64,000 nt of DNA from Deltaproteobacteria bacterium (lineage in GTDB: Bacteria > Bdellovibrionota_B > Oligoflexia > Oligoflexales > Bog-1112), in the NCBI GenBank assembly GCA_016186945.1, contig JACPKR010000008.1:1-64000 (forward strand), given 5' to 3'. Shown here piece after piece: positions 37,465-46,913 of the stretch. Under the pieces are notes generated by a model. That model searched no databases and was not told the DNA's origin. It saw nothing but the letters and a program-made list of their open reading frames with translations. Position numbers and translations under genes: made by a program. Position 1 is the first letter of the stretch. The number at the start of each line of letters is the position of its first letter.

Positions 37465-37977
37465 TTAGAGAGTCCCATCTCCACCAACCAATTTTTCGCC
37501 AAGATCCTGAGGTACAGCATTGTTCCAAGCATCAGTGATGAGGCGATGGAAAGCAGCTGTCGTAAGAACGGATGCAAAATGACCTGATTCCCTCAATGCA
37601 GGACCAAAACCAAAGGGGATATGCGTAACTGCACTTTGGACGACTGGAATTGATGACATTCCGTAGGCAGCAACGACCGAAAAGCCTCGAGCTGCCGCTT
37701 TACGGAGACCATCCTGATTCGTTAACCATCCAAGACCATAGACACCACCAAGGAGCGAAAACACAGCACGAACGGCAGGCGGCGTTTGCATGTAGCGCAT
37801 AGCACCTTCGCCAGCTGCTACCATCAGCCCAGCACCGAGCAACTTAATCAACGCACTGCTTCCTTCATCCTGTCTCTCAACCCGGTTTGACTCTGTTCGG
37901 CCACCCTGAGCAGCCATGGCTCCAGAACCAAGACCAAACGCAAGAAGGACGGCGCAAGATTTTTTCAACATTAACAT
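37465..37977 (-). CDS. Exported Ala/Gly-rich protein inserted in the pst operon
   Basis: A 170-residue protein with a signal peptide (MLKKSCAVLLAFGLGSGAMA). Glycine-rich hydrophobic segments follow (IKLLGAGLMVAAGEGAMRYM; AVFSLLGGVYGLGWL; GFSVVAAYGMSSIPVV), perhaps membrane-associated. No family recognised. ATG 37977 with AGGAGA upstream. It lies on the opposite strand to pst, within an 812-bp insertion bounded by 19-bp direct repeats. Nothing in it looks like a transposase. Confidence 0.6.
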   Translation of the reverse strand: MLMLKKSCAVLLAFGLGSGAMAAQGGRTESNRVERQDEGSSALIKLLGAGLMVAAGEGAMRYMQTPPAVRAVFSLLGGVYGLGWLTNQDGLRKAAARGFSVVAAYGMSSIPVVQSAVTHIPFGFGPALRESGHFASVLTTAAFHRLITDAWNNAVPQDLGEKLVGGDGTL

Positions 37978-38124
37978 TTTGTCTCCTGATAAAAGTAAAA
38001 AAATTGTTGCGAACGTGTGCAAAACACACCCTCCAATTTGTTTCCTTATAGGTTCGCCGAATAAAAAAGCAATGAAATTGGTTTGAATTTGGGGGCGATA
38101 TTCTATTGTATCACCCTAGAAATC

Positions 38125-38137
38125 TGGTTATGGTAAG
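38125..38137 (+). repeat. Third partial copy of the pst junction motif
   Basis: ggttatggtaagc, followed a little later by gttcgtcga, which also resembles the first codons of pstA (attcgtcga-like). Suggests a second, older or partial duplication of the pstC/pstA junction inside the insertion. Confidence 0.7.
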
Positions 38138-38167
38138 CATTCTCAGTTCGTCGAGCAAACAAACATT

Positions 38168-38186
38168 AAGATGGTTATGGTAAGCG
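38168..38186 (+). repeat. Right 19-bp direct repeat flanking the pst insertion
   Basis: aagatggttatggtaagcg, identical to 37356-37374, here forming the first codons of pstA. Confidence 0.92.
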
Positions 38187-39007
38187 TTGTTGAAATTTCG
38201 TCGAAAGTATTGGGTTGGCTGGGGGCCTTTCTTTTTCTGCTCCTCAGTGGCGCTTTTTTAGGCCTTCTGATGTCTCGCGGATTTTTGTGGTTCCTTGCCT
38301 CTTATTCCACCGAGACTGCCTTTGAAATCATGATCGCTGCTTTGGGTACCTTATTCGTCACGGTGCTATCCGTATTTATTGCCGCGCCTCTTGGGATGAT
38401 CGTGGGGATTGTTAAAGCTCAGAGACTGCTCCCCCGTTTTGGCCATTTCCTCGACGTTTTCATAGACAGCTTGGCGAGTCTGCCCTCCATCGCCGTTGGC
38501 TTTCTAGGATATTGGGCCATCTTGCAAATGCGAACTTACTTCGACTGGAATCTCTTCCCTGGTCTGCTACCTGCCGCATCATGTTTGGCAATCCTCAACT
38601 TGCCGATCATTGTGCGAACGACAGAATCGGCCATAATCCAAATCCCGCGCGATTTGCAAGTTACGGGAGCTTCGCTCGGGTTCACTCCCTTGCAGAATAT
38701 TTTCTACGTGCTGTTACCGCTTGCCAAGAAAGGGATCGGTGGCGGCTTATCCCTTGCTTTCTCCCGAGCTGCGGAAGATACGGCGGTCGTGATGCTGACC
38801 GGAGCTGTCGTAGACGCGATCTTGCCAAGAAATCTGTGGGATGCTTTTCCCACCCTGTCTATGCAAATCTTCTTCGGCATTACCGATGCTCGCTCTGAAA
38901 ATGACGAGGCCAAACTTTTCGTATGCACACTTGTTCTACTCGCCATGACAACACTGTCCTCTCTCTTCGGCGAGCGCCTGCTTAGAAAGAGGGAACGTTC
39001 ACCATGA
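38171..39007 (+). CDS. pstA: Phosphate ABC transporter permease
   Basis: A 278-residue inner-membrane permease with about six helices. It has GMIVGIVKAQRLL, SLPSIAVGFLGYWA and the coupling loop VTGASLGFTPLQNIFYVLLPLAKKGIGGGLSLAFSRAAEDTAVVMLTG. ATG 38171 or 38177 is possible, as both fall in the 19-bp duplication. Overlaps pstB by 4 nt. No phoU gene follows. Confidence 0.9.
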   Translation: MVMVSVVEISSKVLGWLGAFLFLLLSGAFLGLLMSRGFLWFLASYSTETAFEIMIAALGTLFVTVLSVFIAAPLGMIVGIVKAQRLLPRFGHFLDVFIDSLASLPSIAVGFLGYWAILQMRTYFDWNLFPGLLPAASCLAILNLPIIVRTTESAIIQIPRDLQVTGASLGFTPLQNIFYVLLPLAKKGIGGGLSLAFSRAAEDTAVVMLTGAVVDAILPRNLWDAFPTLSMQIFFGITDARSENDEAKLFVCTLVLLAMTTLSSLFGERLLRKRERSP

Positions 39008-39795
39008 CCGTCACAGCCCGGATCAAAGAACTGTCTCTGTCTTACGGCGAAAGCGTCGTTTTTGAGAAGATAAGTTTTTCCCTCCGAAAAGGCGAACTGA
39101 CTTTCCTAAACGGACCGTCGGGTGCTGGAAAGACCTCCTTGCTGCAAGCATTCAATCGAACCTTGCCCGCGCCCCCTGCTTGCCTGACAGGTGGTGTTGA
39201 ATTTTTTCTGTCAGAAAGATGGGTGTCGTCTCACTCTCTCCCTCTGCCCTTGCTAAGAACCAAAGTCGCTCTGATCCTGCAAACTCCTCAACTTCTCCCG
39301 GGAAGCATCAGACGTAACGTGGAACTCCCTTTGAAAGTTGTGGGCAAAATTGGAAAAAGTGAGCGAAACGAAAGGATAGAAGTCTCCTTGAAACGGACGG
39401 GTCTCTGGGAAACGGTAAAAGACAAGTTGAATCAACCGGCCTCGATTCTCTCGGGTGGGCAGAAGCAACGACTCTGTCTTGCGCGCGCCATCGCTATGAA
39501 GCCAGCATTCCTCCTCCTCGACGAACCCACGGCCTTTCTCGATCAGGCGTCTGCTGAGCAAATTCTAGTCCTCCTGCAAGAACTGAAGGACGAGTGCACG
39601 ATTCTCGTTGTTTCTCATAAGGAAAAAGAAGCCGAAGTCTTTGCAGATAAAAAACTATTTCTGCTAGAGCTTCAAGAGACCTGCCCCCAAGGGATTTCTT
39701 GGAGGAACCAGCTGCGCAGTTTCCTCCAAACCACCTCCTTGCCAAAAAACCTCCTTGCCACAATCCAAACCACCTCCTTGCCACTAGACCGGTAG
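39004..39795 (+). CDS. pstB: Phosphate ABC transporter ATP-binding protein with repeat-derived tail
   Basis: A 263-residue ATPase of the transporter. Walker A NGPSGAGKTSL, Q-loop ILQTPQLLPG, signature LSGGQKQRLCLARA, Walker B FLLLDEPTAFLD and switch His in ILVVSHKE. Residues about 227-263 (from CPQGISWRNQ onward) are read from a family A element and its partial tandem copies. They replace whatever C-terminus was there. The ATPase core stays complete, so it is probably functional. Confidence 0.9.
   Translation: MTVTARIKELSLSYGESVVFEKISFSLRKGELTFLNGPSGAGKTSLLQAFNRTLPAPPACLTGGVEFFLSERWVSSHSLPLPLLRTKVALILQTPQLLPGSIRRNVELPLKVVGKIGKSERNERIEVSLKRTGLWETVKDKLNQPASILSGGQKQRLCLARAIAMKPAFLLLDEPTAFLDQASAEQILVLLQELKDECTILVVSHKEKEAEVFADKKLFLLELQETCPQGISWRNQLRSFLQTTSLPKNLLATIQTTSLPLDR
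39683..39783 (+). repeat. Family A palindromic element, copy 10 (inside pstB, 3' end repeated)
   Basis: Core 39696-39743, preceded by a C-rich arm. Then two further partial copies of the CCTCCTTGCC end follow (to about 39760 and 39782). It supplies the last codons and stop region of pstB. Confidence 0.9.
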
Positions 39796-39876
39796 GCAAT
39801 TTTGTTGTATGGAACTACAAAATACAAGCGTGTAAATTGTAGTCAGGCATAAATTAGAGGAAAAGGTTTCCCAAGC

Positions 39877-41004
39877 ATGAAACAAAGGTATCTTTTTGAA
39901 CCCATAGAAGATTTTCTCACCAAAAAAATGGTTTTTGTTGGAGGCCCCCGTCAGGTTGGAAAGACAACCTTATGCATTCAGTTCCTCAACCCTCCTCATT
40001 TGGACAATCGAGCGTACCTAAACTGGGACGATCTTGAGAGTAAGTCGATGATCCGTAATGGCAATTTACCCCCCGACCCTCTTGTAGTCCTTGATGAAAT
40101 TCATAAATACACTTCTTGGCGAAATCTGGTTAAAGGTTTTTACGACAAGAAAAAGGAGGTTCAGAAGTTTTTAATAACCGGGTCAGCGCGTTTGGACTAT
40201 TACAGAAGAGGAGGAGATTCCTTGATGGGGCGTTACCGATACCTGCGTCTTCATCCATTTAGCCTTCCAGAATTGAAATTGGAAACTGTGAAGGACATGG
40301 AACCACTTATCAAATTTGGGGGATTTCCTGAGCCTTTATTTTCCCAAAACGAAAGGGAATGGAAACTTTGGACCAGAGAACGCCTGTACAGGGTCGTGAA
40401 TGATGATATTCGTGATTTGGAGGGCATTCGAGACTTCAACAAAATAGAGCTTCTTGCGGAACACCTTCCGGACCGTGTCGGTTCTCCCCTCTCCATTAAC
40501 AATATTGCCAACGATCTAGCGGTCAATCATCGGACAGCGGAACATTGGATCGGAATTTTAGAACGAGTTTATTACTGCTTTCGTATTCCTCCCTACGGGC
40601 CAAAGAAAATTAATGCTGTCAAGAAAGAGCAGAAGCTCTACCTCTGGGATTGGAGTGTCATCTCCCCTGAGGGGGTAAGGTTTGAAAACCTGGTCGCAAG
40701 TCATCTTCTCAAATACTGTCATTTTCACGAAGACACGCAAGGGGACAAAATGGAATTGCGTTTTCTTCGCGATGTCGAAAAGCGAGAGGTCGATTTTGTC
40801 GTTCTCAAAAACTCCAAACCGTTGTTTGCTGTTGAATGCAAGACGGGAGAGCGAGTTGTTTCCCCTCATCTCCGTTATTTCAGCGAGCGGACAACGATCC
40901 CTCTTTTTTTTCAAGTCCATCTTGGAAAAAAAGACTTCGCTCCCGACGCAAAAATCAGGGTCCTCCCTTTTCCTCGATTCTGCCAAGAATCCCTTCTTAT
41001 ATAG
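39877..41004 (+). CDS. AAA ATPase (AAA_14) with DUF4143 domain
   Basis: A 375-residue cytoplasmic protein. Walker A GGPRQVGKTTL, Walker B VVLDEIHK and sensor-like LITGSARLDYYRRGGDSLMGRY are typical of the ATPases paired with DUF4143. A winged-helix-like part (LSINNIANDLAVNHRTAEHWIGILER) and a C-terminal E..VDFVVL..AVECK block resemble the nuclease-like fold of DUF4143. These proteins are widespread, have mobile or patchy distribution, and lack settled function. ATG 39877, with AGAGGAAAAGG upstream. Flanked by family A and B repeats. Confidence 0.9.
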   Translation: MKQRYLFEPIEDFLTKKMVFVGGPRQVGKTTLCIQFLNPPHLDNRAYLNWDDLESKSMIRNGNLPPDPLVVLDEIHKYTSWRNLVKGFYDKKKEVQKFLITGSARLDYYRRGGDSLMGRYRYLRLHPFSLPELKLETVKDMEPLIKFGGFPEPLFSQNEREWKLWTRERLYRVVNDDIRDLEGIRDFNKIELLAEHLPDRVGSPLSINNIANDLAVNHRTAEHWIGILERVYYCFRIPPYGPKKINAVKKEQKLYLWDWSVISPEGVRFENLVASHLLKYCHFHEDTQGDKMELRFLRDVEKREVDFVVLKNSKPLFAVECKTGERVVSPHLRYFSERTTIPLFFQVHLGKKDFAPDAKIRVLPFPRFCQESLLI

Positions 41005-41007
41005 AAG

Positions 41008-41116
41008 CTATAGTATTTGGGAAAAAGAATTTGTGGAGAGGACCTTTTTTGAAAAAAAGTTCCCCTCCACACCTCCCCCCAAAAAACTTCAAATCTGAAG
41101 TTTTTGAAAAGGGGGT
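41008..41116. repeat. Family B element, copy 4
   Basis: ctatagtatttggg at the start, two poly-T/A plus C-rich blocks, then an aaaacttcaaatctgaagtttt hairpin and gggg. Directly after the AAA ATPase gene. Confidence 0.88.
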
Positions 41117-41188
41117 TGTCAGTCCTTTCCTCAGGCATTATCCTCCGAGCCAAGCTATTTCCGCCATTCCAGTCTAAGGACATAGATC

Positions 41189-42376
41189 ATGGACCGTAAT
41201 TTTCTCAACTTTCTCCGTGAGGAAACTCAGGGCGTCAAAAGCGCTGGCCTCTTCAAACATGAACGCGTGATAAGCTCCCCGCAAGACGCTCATATCGTGA
41301 GCGAGGGGCAGAGCGTCATCAACTTCTGCGCCAACAACTACCTCGGCCTTTGTAACAGTCCTGACCTTATTGCTACCGCGCGGGAAGCTTTGGAACGCTA
41401 CGGCTTCGGGATGTCGTCGGTAAGGTTCATCTGCGGTACGCAGACGATCCACAAACAACTGGAGCGACGCCTCAGCGAATTCCTCCAGACCGAAGACACG
41501 ATCCTCTACAGTTCATGCTTCGATGCGAACGGAGGACTCTTCGAAACCTTGCTCGGCCCCGAAGATGCCGTCATCTCTGACGAACTGAACCACGCCAGTA
41601 TTATTGACGGAATCCGCCTGTGCAAAGCCCAACGCTTCCGCTACAAAAACAACGACATGAACGACCTCGAAGCCAAGCTGCGCGAAGCACAGACCGCACG
41701 TTTTCGCCTGATTTGCACGGACGGCGTCTTCTCGATGGACGGCATCATTGCTAATTTGCCCGCCATCACTCAGCTTGCCGAAACATACAACGCCCTCGTC
41801 ATGGTCGACGACTCCCATGCGGTCGGATTCATGGGAACACATGGCCGCGGCACGCATGAACACTGGGACGTGATCGACAAGATCGACATCATCACCGGCA
41901 CCCTCGGCAAAGCTTTGGGGGGAGCCTCGGGAGGTTATACCAGTGGTCGAAAGGAAATCATCGCCTGGTTGAGGCAACGATCGCGCCCTTACCTCTTCTC
42001 TAACACTCTCGCACCGGTCATTGCAGCGACATCTCTCAAAGTCCTCGCTCTCATCGAACAAAACAGCGAACTCCGCCAGTGCCTTCACGCTAACAGTTCT
42101 TACTTCCGTAAACAAATGACCGACTTGGGCTTCCAACTCCGTCCCGGCAGCCACCCCATTATCCCCATCATGATCGGCGATGCTACACTCGCTCAAAATG
42201 CGGCAGAACAGCTGTTGAAAGAAGGTATTTACGTCATAGCCTTCTCTTACCCAGTCGTGCCCAAAGGGTCAGCAAGGATACGCACTCAAATTTCCGCTGC
42301 CCATTCTCGCAAAGACCTAGACCAGGCAATCCAAGCGTTTTCCAAAGTTGGGAGAGCGCTTAAACTTATTCCCTGA
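41189..42376 (+). CDS. kbl: 2-amino-3-ketobutyrate coenzyme A ligase (glycine C-acetyltransferase)
   Basis: PLP enzyme that converts 2-amino-3-ketobutyrate and CoA to glycine and acetyl-CoA. 395 residues, full length. [50 protein letters not shown] and the PLP-lysine motif [15 protein letters not shown]. Works with tdh, 10 nt downstream, in threonine breakdown. Confidence 0.97.
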   Translation: MDRNFLNFLREETQGVKSAGLFKHERVISSPQDAHIVSEGQSVINFCANNYLGLCNSPDLIATAREALERYGFGMSSVRFICGTQTIHKQLERRLSEFLQTEDTILYSSCFDANGGLFETLLGPEDAVISDELNHASIIDGIRLCKAQRFRYKNNDMNDLEAKLREAQTARFRLICTDGVFSMDGIIANLPAITQLAETYNALVMVDDSHAVGFMGTHGRGTHEHWDVIDKIDIITGTLGKALGGASGGYTSGRKEIIAWLRQRSRPYLFSNTLAPVIAATSLKVLALIEQNSELRQCLHANSSYFRKQMTDLGFQLRPGSHPIIPIMIGDATLAQNAAEQLLKEGIYVIAFSYPVVPKGSARIRTQISAAHSRKDLDQAIQAFSKVGRALKLIP

Positions 42377-42386
42377 GAGCAAAAAG

Positions 42387-43415
42387 ATGAAAGCACTAAT
42401 AAAAAAGGAACCTAAAGTCGGCCTTTGGATGGGTGAAGTCGACAAACCAAGCATCAGCGATCATGAACTCCTCATCCGTATCAAGAAAACAGCGGTCTGC
42501 GGAACAGACCTTCATATTTACAACTGGGACCAGTGGTCGCAGTCCACCATTAAGACTCCCCTTGTCATCGGCCATGAATTCGTCGGAGCAGTCGCTGAAA
42601 TTGGCAAAAGCGTGCAAGGCTTCCAAGTGGGCGACCGCGTGTCAGGTGAAGGGCACATTACGTGTGGTCACTGCCGCAACTGCCGCGCAGGCCGTAGGCA
42701 CTTCTGCAGAAACACCGTCGGGATCGGCATCCAACGAATGGGAGCCTTCGCTGAATATTTGACGATGCCTGCTGTCAACGCGTTCAAAATTGATGCGAGT
42801 ATTCCCGACGAGATAGCCAGTATCTTCGACCCCTATGGAAATGCTGTTCACACGGCCTTAACATTTGACCTCGTTGGTGAAGACGTCCTCATCACAGGAG
42901 CAGGGCCCATAGGTATCATGGCAACAGCCATCGCTAAACACGTCGGTGCTCGCTACGTTGTTACTACCGACGTAAATGAGAACCGTCTAAAACTTGCGAA
43001 GGACATGGGCGCTACGAGAGTTGTGAATCCATCAAAGGAAAAACTCCCGCAAGTCATGAAAGAACTTGGCATGACGGAAGGCTTCGACGTCGGTCTGGAA
43101 ATGTCCGGCAATCCATCCGCCTTCTCCTCCATGATCGACACGATGAACCACGGTGGAAACATCGCTCTACTCGGCCTTTTCTCAGAAAAAACAGCAATCG
43201 ACTGGGACAAAGTCATTTTTAAAAGCCTGACGATCAGGGGAATTTATGGGCGAGAGATGTTCGAAACCTGGTACAAAATGGCAGCAATGCTGCAAAGTGG
43301 TTTGAAAATTGACAAGGTTATCACCCACAAGTTTCCTTTCCATCAGTTTGAAAAAGCGTTTACTCTCATGAATAAAGGTGAAGCTGCGAAAGTCATCCTC
43401 GATTGGGAGGTCTGA
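42387..43415 (+). CDS. tdh: L-threonine 3-dehydrogenase
   Basis: Zn/NAD medium-chain dehydrogenase that oxidises threonine to 2-amino-3-ketobutyrate. 342 residues. Catalytic-zinc region [15 protein letters not shown] and GHEFVG. Structural-zinc Cys set [22 protein letters not shown] motif [12 protein letters not shown] 42387 is chosen over the longer frame, which starts in kbl. Forms the kbl-tdh pair. Confidence 0.97.
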   Translation: MKALIKKEPKVGLWMGEVDKPSISDHELLIRIKKTAVCGTDLHIYNWDQWSQSTIKTPLVIGHEFVGAVAEIGKSVQGFQVGDRVSGEGHITCGHCRNCRAGRRHFCRNTVGIGIQRMGAFAEYLTMPAVNAFKIDASIPDEIASIFDPYGNAVHTALTFDLVGEDVLITGAGPIGIMATAIAKHVGARYVVTTDVNENRLKLAKDMGATRVVNPSKEKLPQVMKELGMTEGFDVGLEMSGNPSAFSSMIDTMNHGGNIALLGLFSEKTAIDWDKVIFKSLTIRGIYGREMFETWYKMAAMLQSGLKIDKVITHKFPFHQFEKAFTLMNKGEAAKVILDWEV

Positions 43416-43416
43416 G

Positions 43417-44421
43417 TTGAAAGCCATGGTACTGGAAGAGGACAAACGCCCCCTCATCCTGCAGGAGATCCCCCTTCCTCAACCCACTCATGAGCAGGTT
43501 CTTGTAAAAATCTCTGCCTGTGGTGTTTGCCGCACAGACTTGCACATTGTTGATGGCGACCTTCGTCCTCCCCTCCCTCTTATTCCAGGTCATCAGATTG
43601 TTGGGACGGTTGAGGCGGCAGGAAAACATGTCAAACATTATAAAATAGGCGATCGCGTCGGCATTCCTTGGTTAGGAAAGACCTGTGGTCAATGCATTTT
43701 TTGTAAAAGTGATCGGGAAAACCTTTGCGACAATGCTCTTTTCACAGGTTATCAAGTCAACGGAGGGTTTGCGGAATACTGCGTCGCTGATGCACGATAC
43801 TGCTTTCCCCTTGCGCCCCAACTCGCTGATCTGCAAGTTGCGCCACTCCTCTGTGCGGGGCTTATTGGTTACCGCGCCTATAGGATGACAGGCAATGCGC
43901 AAAGGCTCGGCTTTTATGGCTTCGGCTCATCTGCTCATATACTTACCCAACTTGCCCGCTTCGAAAAGCGAGAGGTTTTCGCGTTCACAAGAGAAGGCGA
44001 CGTGGAAACACAGTCCTTCGCCCGATCCTTGGGCGCATCCTGGGCGGGTGGCTCAGACAGCTCTCCACCTAACCCCCTTGATGCAGCGATCATCTTCGCT
44101 CCCGTCGGAGCGCTTATTCCCAAAGCTCTCAAGGTTCTCAGAAAAGGTGGCATCATTGTCAGTGCCGGTATTCACATGAGTGAAATTCCCTCGTTTCCCT
44201 ACAAAGATTTGTGGGGCGAGAGAAAAATCATGTCTGTCGCAAATCTTACGAGACGTGATGGGGAAGATCTGCTTGCTATCGCACCCAAGGTTCCCATAAA
44301 AACCATAGTTCAAACATATAGGTTGGAGGACGCCAACGAGGCGCTTAACGATATTCGCACAGGCAGATTGCAAGGGAGTGCGGTCCTTGACCTGTCGTTG
44401 TTTGGGGGCAAAAAGTTATGA
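43417..44421 (+). CDS. Zinc-dependent alcohol dehydrogenase (AdhP-like)
   Basis: A 334-residue medium-chain dehydrogenase. Catalytic zinc CGVCRTDLHIVDG, GHQIVGTVE; structural zinc CGQCIFCKSDRENLC. The NAD-binding region YGFGSSAHIL departs from GxGxxG. Likely oxidises or reduces alcohols/aldehydes, with threonine-derived products one possibility from its position. TTG 43417 is taken as start: GGGAGG lies 7 nt upstream, and it gives MKAMVLE, the usual beginning. It is coupled to tdh (stop 43415). Confidence 0.87.
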   Translation: MKAMVLEEDKRPLILQEIPLPQPTHEQVLVKISACGVCRTDLHIVDGDLRPPLPLIPGHQIVGTVEAAGKHVKHYKIGDRVGIPWLGKTCGQCIFCKSDRENLCDNALFTGYQVNGGFAEYCVADARYCFPLAPQLADLQVAPLLCAGLIGYRAYRMTGNAQRLGFYGFGSSAHILTQLARFEKREVFAFTREGDVETQSFARSLGASWAGGSDSSPPNPLDAAIIFAPVGALIPKALKVLRKGGIIVSAGIHMSEIPSFPYKDLWGERKIMSVANLTRRDGEDLLAIAPKVPIKTIVQTYRLEDANEALNDIRTGRLQGSAVLDLSLFGGKKL

Positions 44422-45533
44422 GTCTTTACCTCCGGCAGACCTTGCTTCCCGAGATAGGCACAAAAGGCCAGGAGCTTCTACGCTCAAGCAAGGTCCTCAT
44501 CGTGGGAGTCGGAGGACTCGGTTGCCCCGCTGCCCTCTATCTCGCAGGGGCAGGAGTAGGAACGCTCGGCCTTATAGATGACGACAAAGTTTCTCTCAGC
44601 AATCTTCACCGGCAGATCCTTTTCACACACGCGGATGTGGGTGCTTCCAAAGCAGTCGTTGCGCAAAAGCGCCTAGCCGCCTTCAACCCAACCCTTCGCG
44701 TGGAAGCGATCACGGAGCGTCTTACAGCCGCAAATACCCTCAATCTTATGCAAGACTTTGATCTGGTTATAGACGGCACAGACAATTTTCCTGCTAAGTT
44801 TCTAATTAACGATGGGGCTGCGAAGTTGGAAATTCCCGTCGTCTATGGGGCCATCTCTCAATTTGAAGGGCAGGTGGCAGTCTTTTCGGCAAAACGCCAT
44901 GCCTGTTACCGTTGCTTTCGTCCTAAACCACCGCTTCACTATGTTCCCAACTGTGCCGAGGCAGGAGTCCTTGGTTCTGTAGCAGGTTTGGTGGGAACGC
45001 TCCAGGCGACGGAAGCCCTCAAGTGCCTTCTGTCAGCCCACACTCCAAGTTTATGCCCACAGTTTGGGAAACTCTACATCGTAAACACGAAGACGATGGA
45101 ATTCTCAGCGTTTCAAATTTCTAAGAATCGGGAGTGTCCCGTTTGCTCTCGCCCTCCCGATCAAATTGTCATAAAGGAGGAGACTATGGATCATTGTTCA
45201 ACTGGTTGTCAGTGTAGCCAACTTGCCTCTAAGCAGGAAATAGACACCGAAGCGTTGCTGCGTGACGATTACTTCAAGCGCTGTCAGCTCATCGACGTTA
45301 GAACTCAGGAGGAATGGGACGAAGGCCATATCGCTAGTGCTCTTCACTGGCCCTTGTCACGGATTGAAGGAGGTGAGCTTCCACCGTTCGCATCAGATAA
45401 GCCCCGTATCTTATACTGTCGCAGCGGGGGTCGTTCTAGTCGAGCACTCACGCTTCTTGCTGAAAAAGGGATTAAAGATGTCTCGCACTTAAAGCAAGGT
45501 TTCCTTTCCTGGAAAGGACCGGTCGCCCTGTAG
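44418..45533 (+). CDS. MoeB/ThiF-type adenylyltransferase fused to rhodanese (MoeBR/MoeZ-like)
   Basis: A 371-residue fusion. The N-terminal E1-like domain (about 1-255) with GVGGLGCPAALYLAGAG, the Zn Cys pairs CYRCF and CPVC, and an Asp in VIDGTDNFPAKF adenylates the C-terminal Gly of MoaD or ThiS. The C-terminal rhodanese domain (about 275-371), with its active-site Cys in LYCRSGGRSS, would pass sulphur. Between them lies a Cys-rich linker, CSTGCQCSQ. Overlaps adh by 4 nt. With mo-genes on the other strand it probably thiocarboxylates MoaD at 46914. Confidence 0.9.
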   Translation: MSLYLRQTLLPEIGTKGQELLRSSKVLIVGVGGLGCPAALYLAGAGVGTLGLIDDDKVSLSNLHRQILFTHADVGASKAVVAQKRLAAFNPTLRVEAITERLTAANTLNLMQDFDLVIDGTDNFPAKFLINDGAAKLEIPVVYGAISQFEGQVAVFSAKRHACYRCFRPKPPLHYVPNCAEAGVLGSVAGLVGTLQATEALKCLLSAHTPSLCPQFGKLYIVNTKTMEFSAFQISKNRECPVCSRPPDQIVIKEETMDHCSTGCQCSQLASKQEIDTEALLRDDYFKRCQLIDVRTQEEWDEGHIASALHWPLSRIEGGELPPFASDKPRILYCRSGGRSSRALTLLAEKGIKDVSHLKQGFLSWKGPVAL

Positions 45534-45863
45534 CGGACGTTTCTGTTTCAGAGAAAAAGCATCCACTTCGAAACGAACCTTTAGAAAGGTTGCATCCTCC
45601 AAAGGAAACTGCCACTTAAGTTCGGCGTCGTGCAATGGGCCGCTTGTCGAAACTTTCTCCAGTGATTCCTTGCTCAGAACGAGGGTCAAGACGTTGTCAG
45701 CAAGGGAAACCTGTGAATCTTTGTCGGAAACCTTGACAGAAAACGTAAAAACACCATGAGGAAAATAAACGCGTTCTTCAAGCGCTTCCCCCTCCTTCAG
45801 TTTAGCAAATTCGTTTCTATGAACGCGGAACCGCACTAAACCGCGTGAAAGTCTGACGTTCAT
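45489..45863 (-). CDS. Hypothetical protein in Mo-cofactor cluster, DUF7009-like
   Basis: A 124-residue beta-rich cytoplasmic protein. Its beginning MNVRLSRGLVRFRVHRNEFAKLKEG has the strand pattern (xLRLxxxEVxxLxxG) I associate with DUF7009 proteins, often near molybdopterin genes, though this is tentative. Overlaps mobA by 4 nt (ATGA) and the convergent MoeBR gene by 45 bp. ATG 45863 with GAGGG upstream. Coupling to mobA suggests a role in cofactor supply, unproven. Confidence 0.65.
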   Translation of the reverse strand: MNVRLSRGLVRFRVHRNEFAKLKEGEALEERVYFPHGVFTFSVKVSDKDSQVSLADNVLTLVLSKESLEKVSTSGPLHDAELKWQFPLEDATFLKVRFEVDAFSLKQKRPLQGDRSFPGKETLL

Positions 45864-46462
45864 ACGGAAACCCTCCTCATCTGTTCCCATTGGACAGGCG
45901 TGTTGACGTTGTAAAAACATTCCAGATCATAAAGTGTAGCATCCAATAGGTTTACGTCCAAGCTAAGCAAAAGTTGTTTGATGGAACGCTTAGACTGAGG
46001 AACATGTTCGCGACACATCGAGGAGACGCTAGTCTTGACGCGCCGGTTAACCTGTAAGTATAGAGGAAATTCGTAACCCTGAAACATCGCAGCCTCATAG
46101 CCACTCCCTGAAACAATCAGGTTACGCAACATGTTGGACGTGATCGCAGGCATATCAATGGGGACCAGGATCAAACTTAGATGATCCCGTGGGCCGAGGT
46201 AACTTAGAACGGACTCCAGTCCCCCAATAGGCCCTATGTTTAATAGCCTGTCTGGTAAACACGGATAACCTTCAAGGTTACCACTGATAAGAATCTCCCT
46301 ATCAAGTTGTGATGTACCGAACATGAGAGTTTCACGCAAAAGAGCCAGGGAACGGTCAATAAGGCGCTGGCCTTCAAACTCTAGAAAAGCTTTATTGGTA
46401 CCCATTCTGGACGAACGCCCACCAGCCAGGACAACTCCGACCATGTCTTGTGACGAATTCAC
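45860..46462 (-). CDS. mobA: Molybdenum cofactor guanylyltransferase
   Basis: Attaches GMP to molybdopterin to form the MGD cofactor needed by the molybdoenzyme at 8791. About 200 residues. VLAGGRSSRMGTNKAFL nucleotide-binding motif near the start and VPIDMPAI metal region. GTG 46462 with GGAGGGG upstream gives a GTGA overlap with the moaE stop and is preferred to TTG 46483. Confidence 0.9.
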   Translation of the reverse strand: MNSSQDMVGVVLAGGRSSRMGTNKAFLEFEGQRLIDRSLALLRETLMFGTSQLDREILISGNLEGYPCLPDRLLNIGPIGGLESVLSYLGPRDHLSLILVPIDMPAITSNMLRNLIVSGSGYEAAMFQGYEFPLYLQVNRRVKTSVSSMCREHVPQSKRSIKQLLLSLDVNLLDATLYDLECFYNVNTPVQWEQMRRVSV

Positions 46463-46911
46463 CGACTCCCCTCCTTCCCGCAAAGAGCATGACCTTGCAA
46501 CCAGTCTGTTTCACCCGTTTCGTAATGCTCTTTTTTCCAGATCGGCGCTCTCACTTTCAACTCTTCGATGATGTAACGGGAAATCTGGTAAGCTTCCTCA
46601 CGGTGGGGAGTGCTCACGGCTATGCAAACACTCACGTCCCCAACCTTAAGTTTTCCCTCCCGGTGGACGACGATCATTTTCGCTCGCCCCTCGAAACGGT
46701 CTCTCGCCTCTTCACAAATTTGTCGCAACACTTTCACCGCCAGCGGTGCAAAGATATCATACGAAACCGCAAGAACTTTCTTCCCATGGTTATGATTCCT
46801 CACGAGACCGAGAAAATACACTTGCGCGCCATGTTCATAAGTTCCAAAATCCCTCAGGATCTCGTCCGCCTTGATTGGCTCGTCTGTGATTCTACATACA
46901 AGTTCTTCCAT
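46459..46911 (-). CDS. moaE: Molybdopterin synthase catalytic subunit
   Basis: Adds the dithiolene sulphurs to precursor Z, together with MoaD. 150 residues. FLGLVRNHNHGKKVLAVSYD and HREGKLKVGDVSVCIAVSTPHR carry the conserved Arg and His residues, and RAPIWKKEHYETGE has the catalytic Lys pair. ATG 46911 directly after the moaD stop with GGAGG in the moaD end. Confidence 0.96.
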   Translation of the reverse strand: MEELVCRITDEPIKADEILRDFGTYEHGAQVYFLGLVRNHNHGKKVLAVSYDIFAPLAVKVLRQICEEARDRFEGRAKMIVVHREGKLKVGDVSVCIAVSTPHREEAYQISRYIIEELKVRAPIWKKEHYETGETDWLQGHALCGKEGSR

Positions 46912-46913
46912 CC

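Noticed and set aside
39877-41004. AAA/DUF4143 gene considered as part of a phage-defence system
   Set aside because: No partner gene or defence context; flanked only by repeats and metabolism genes.
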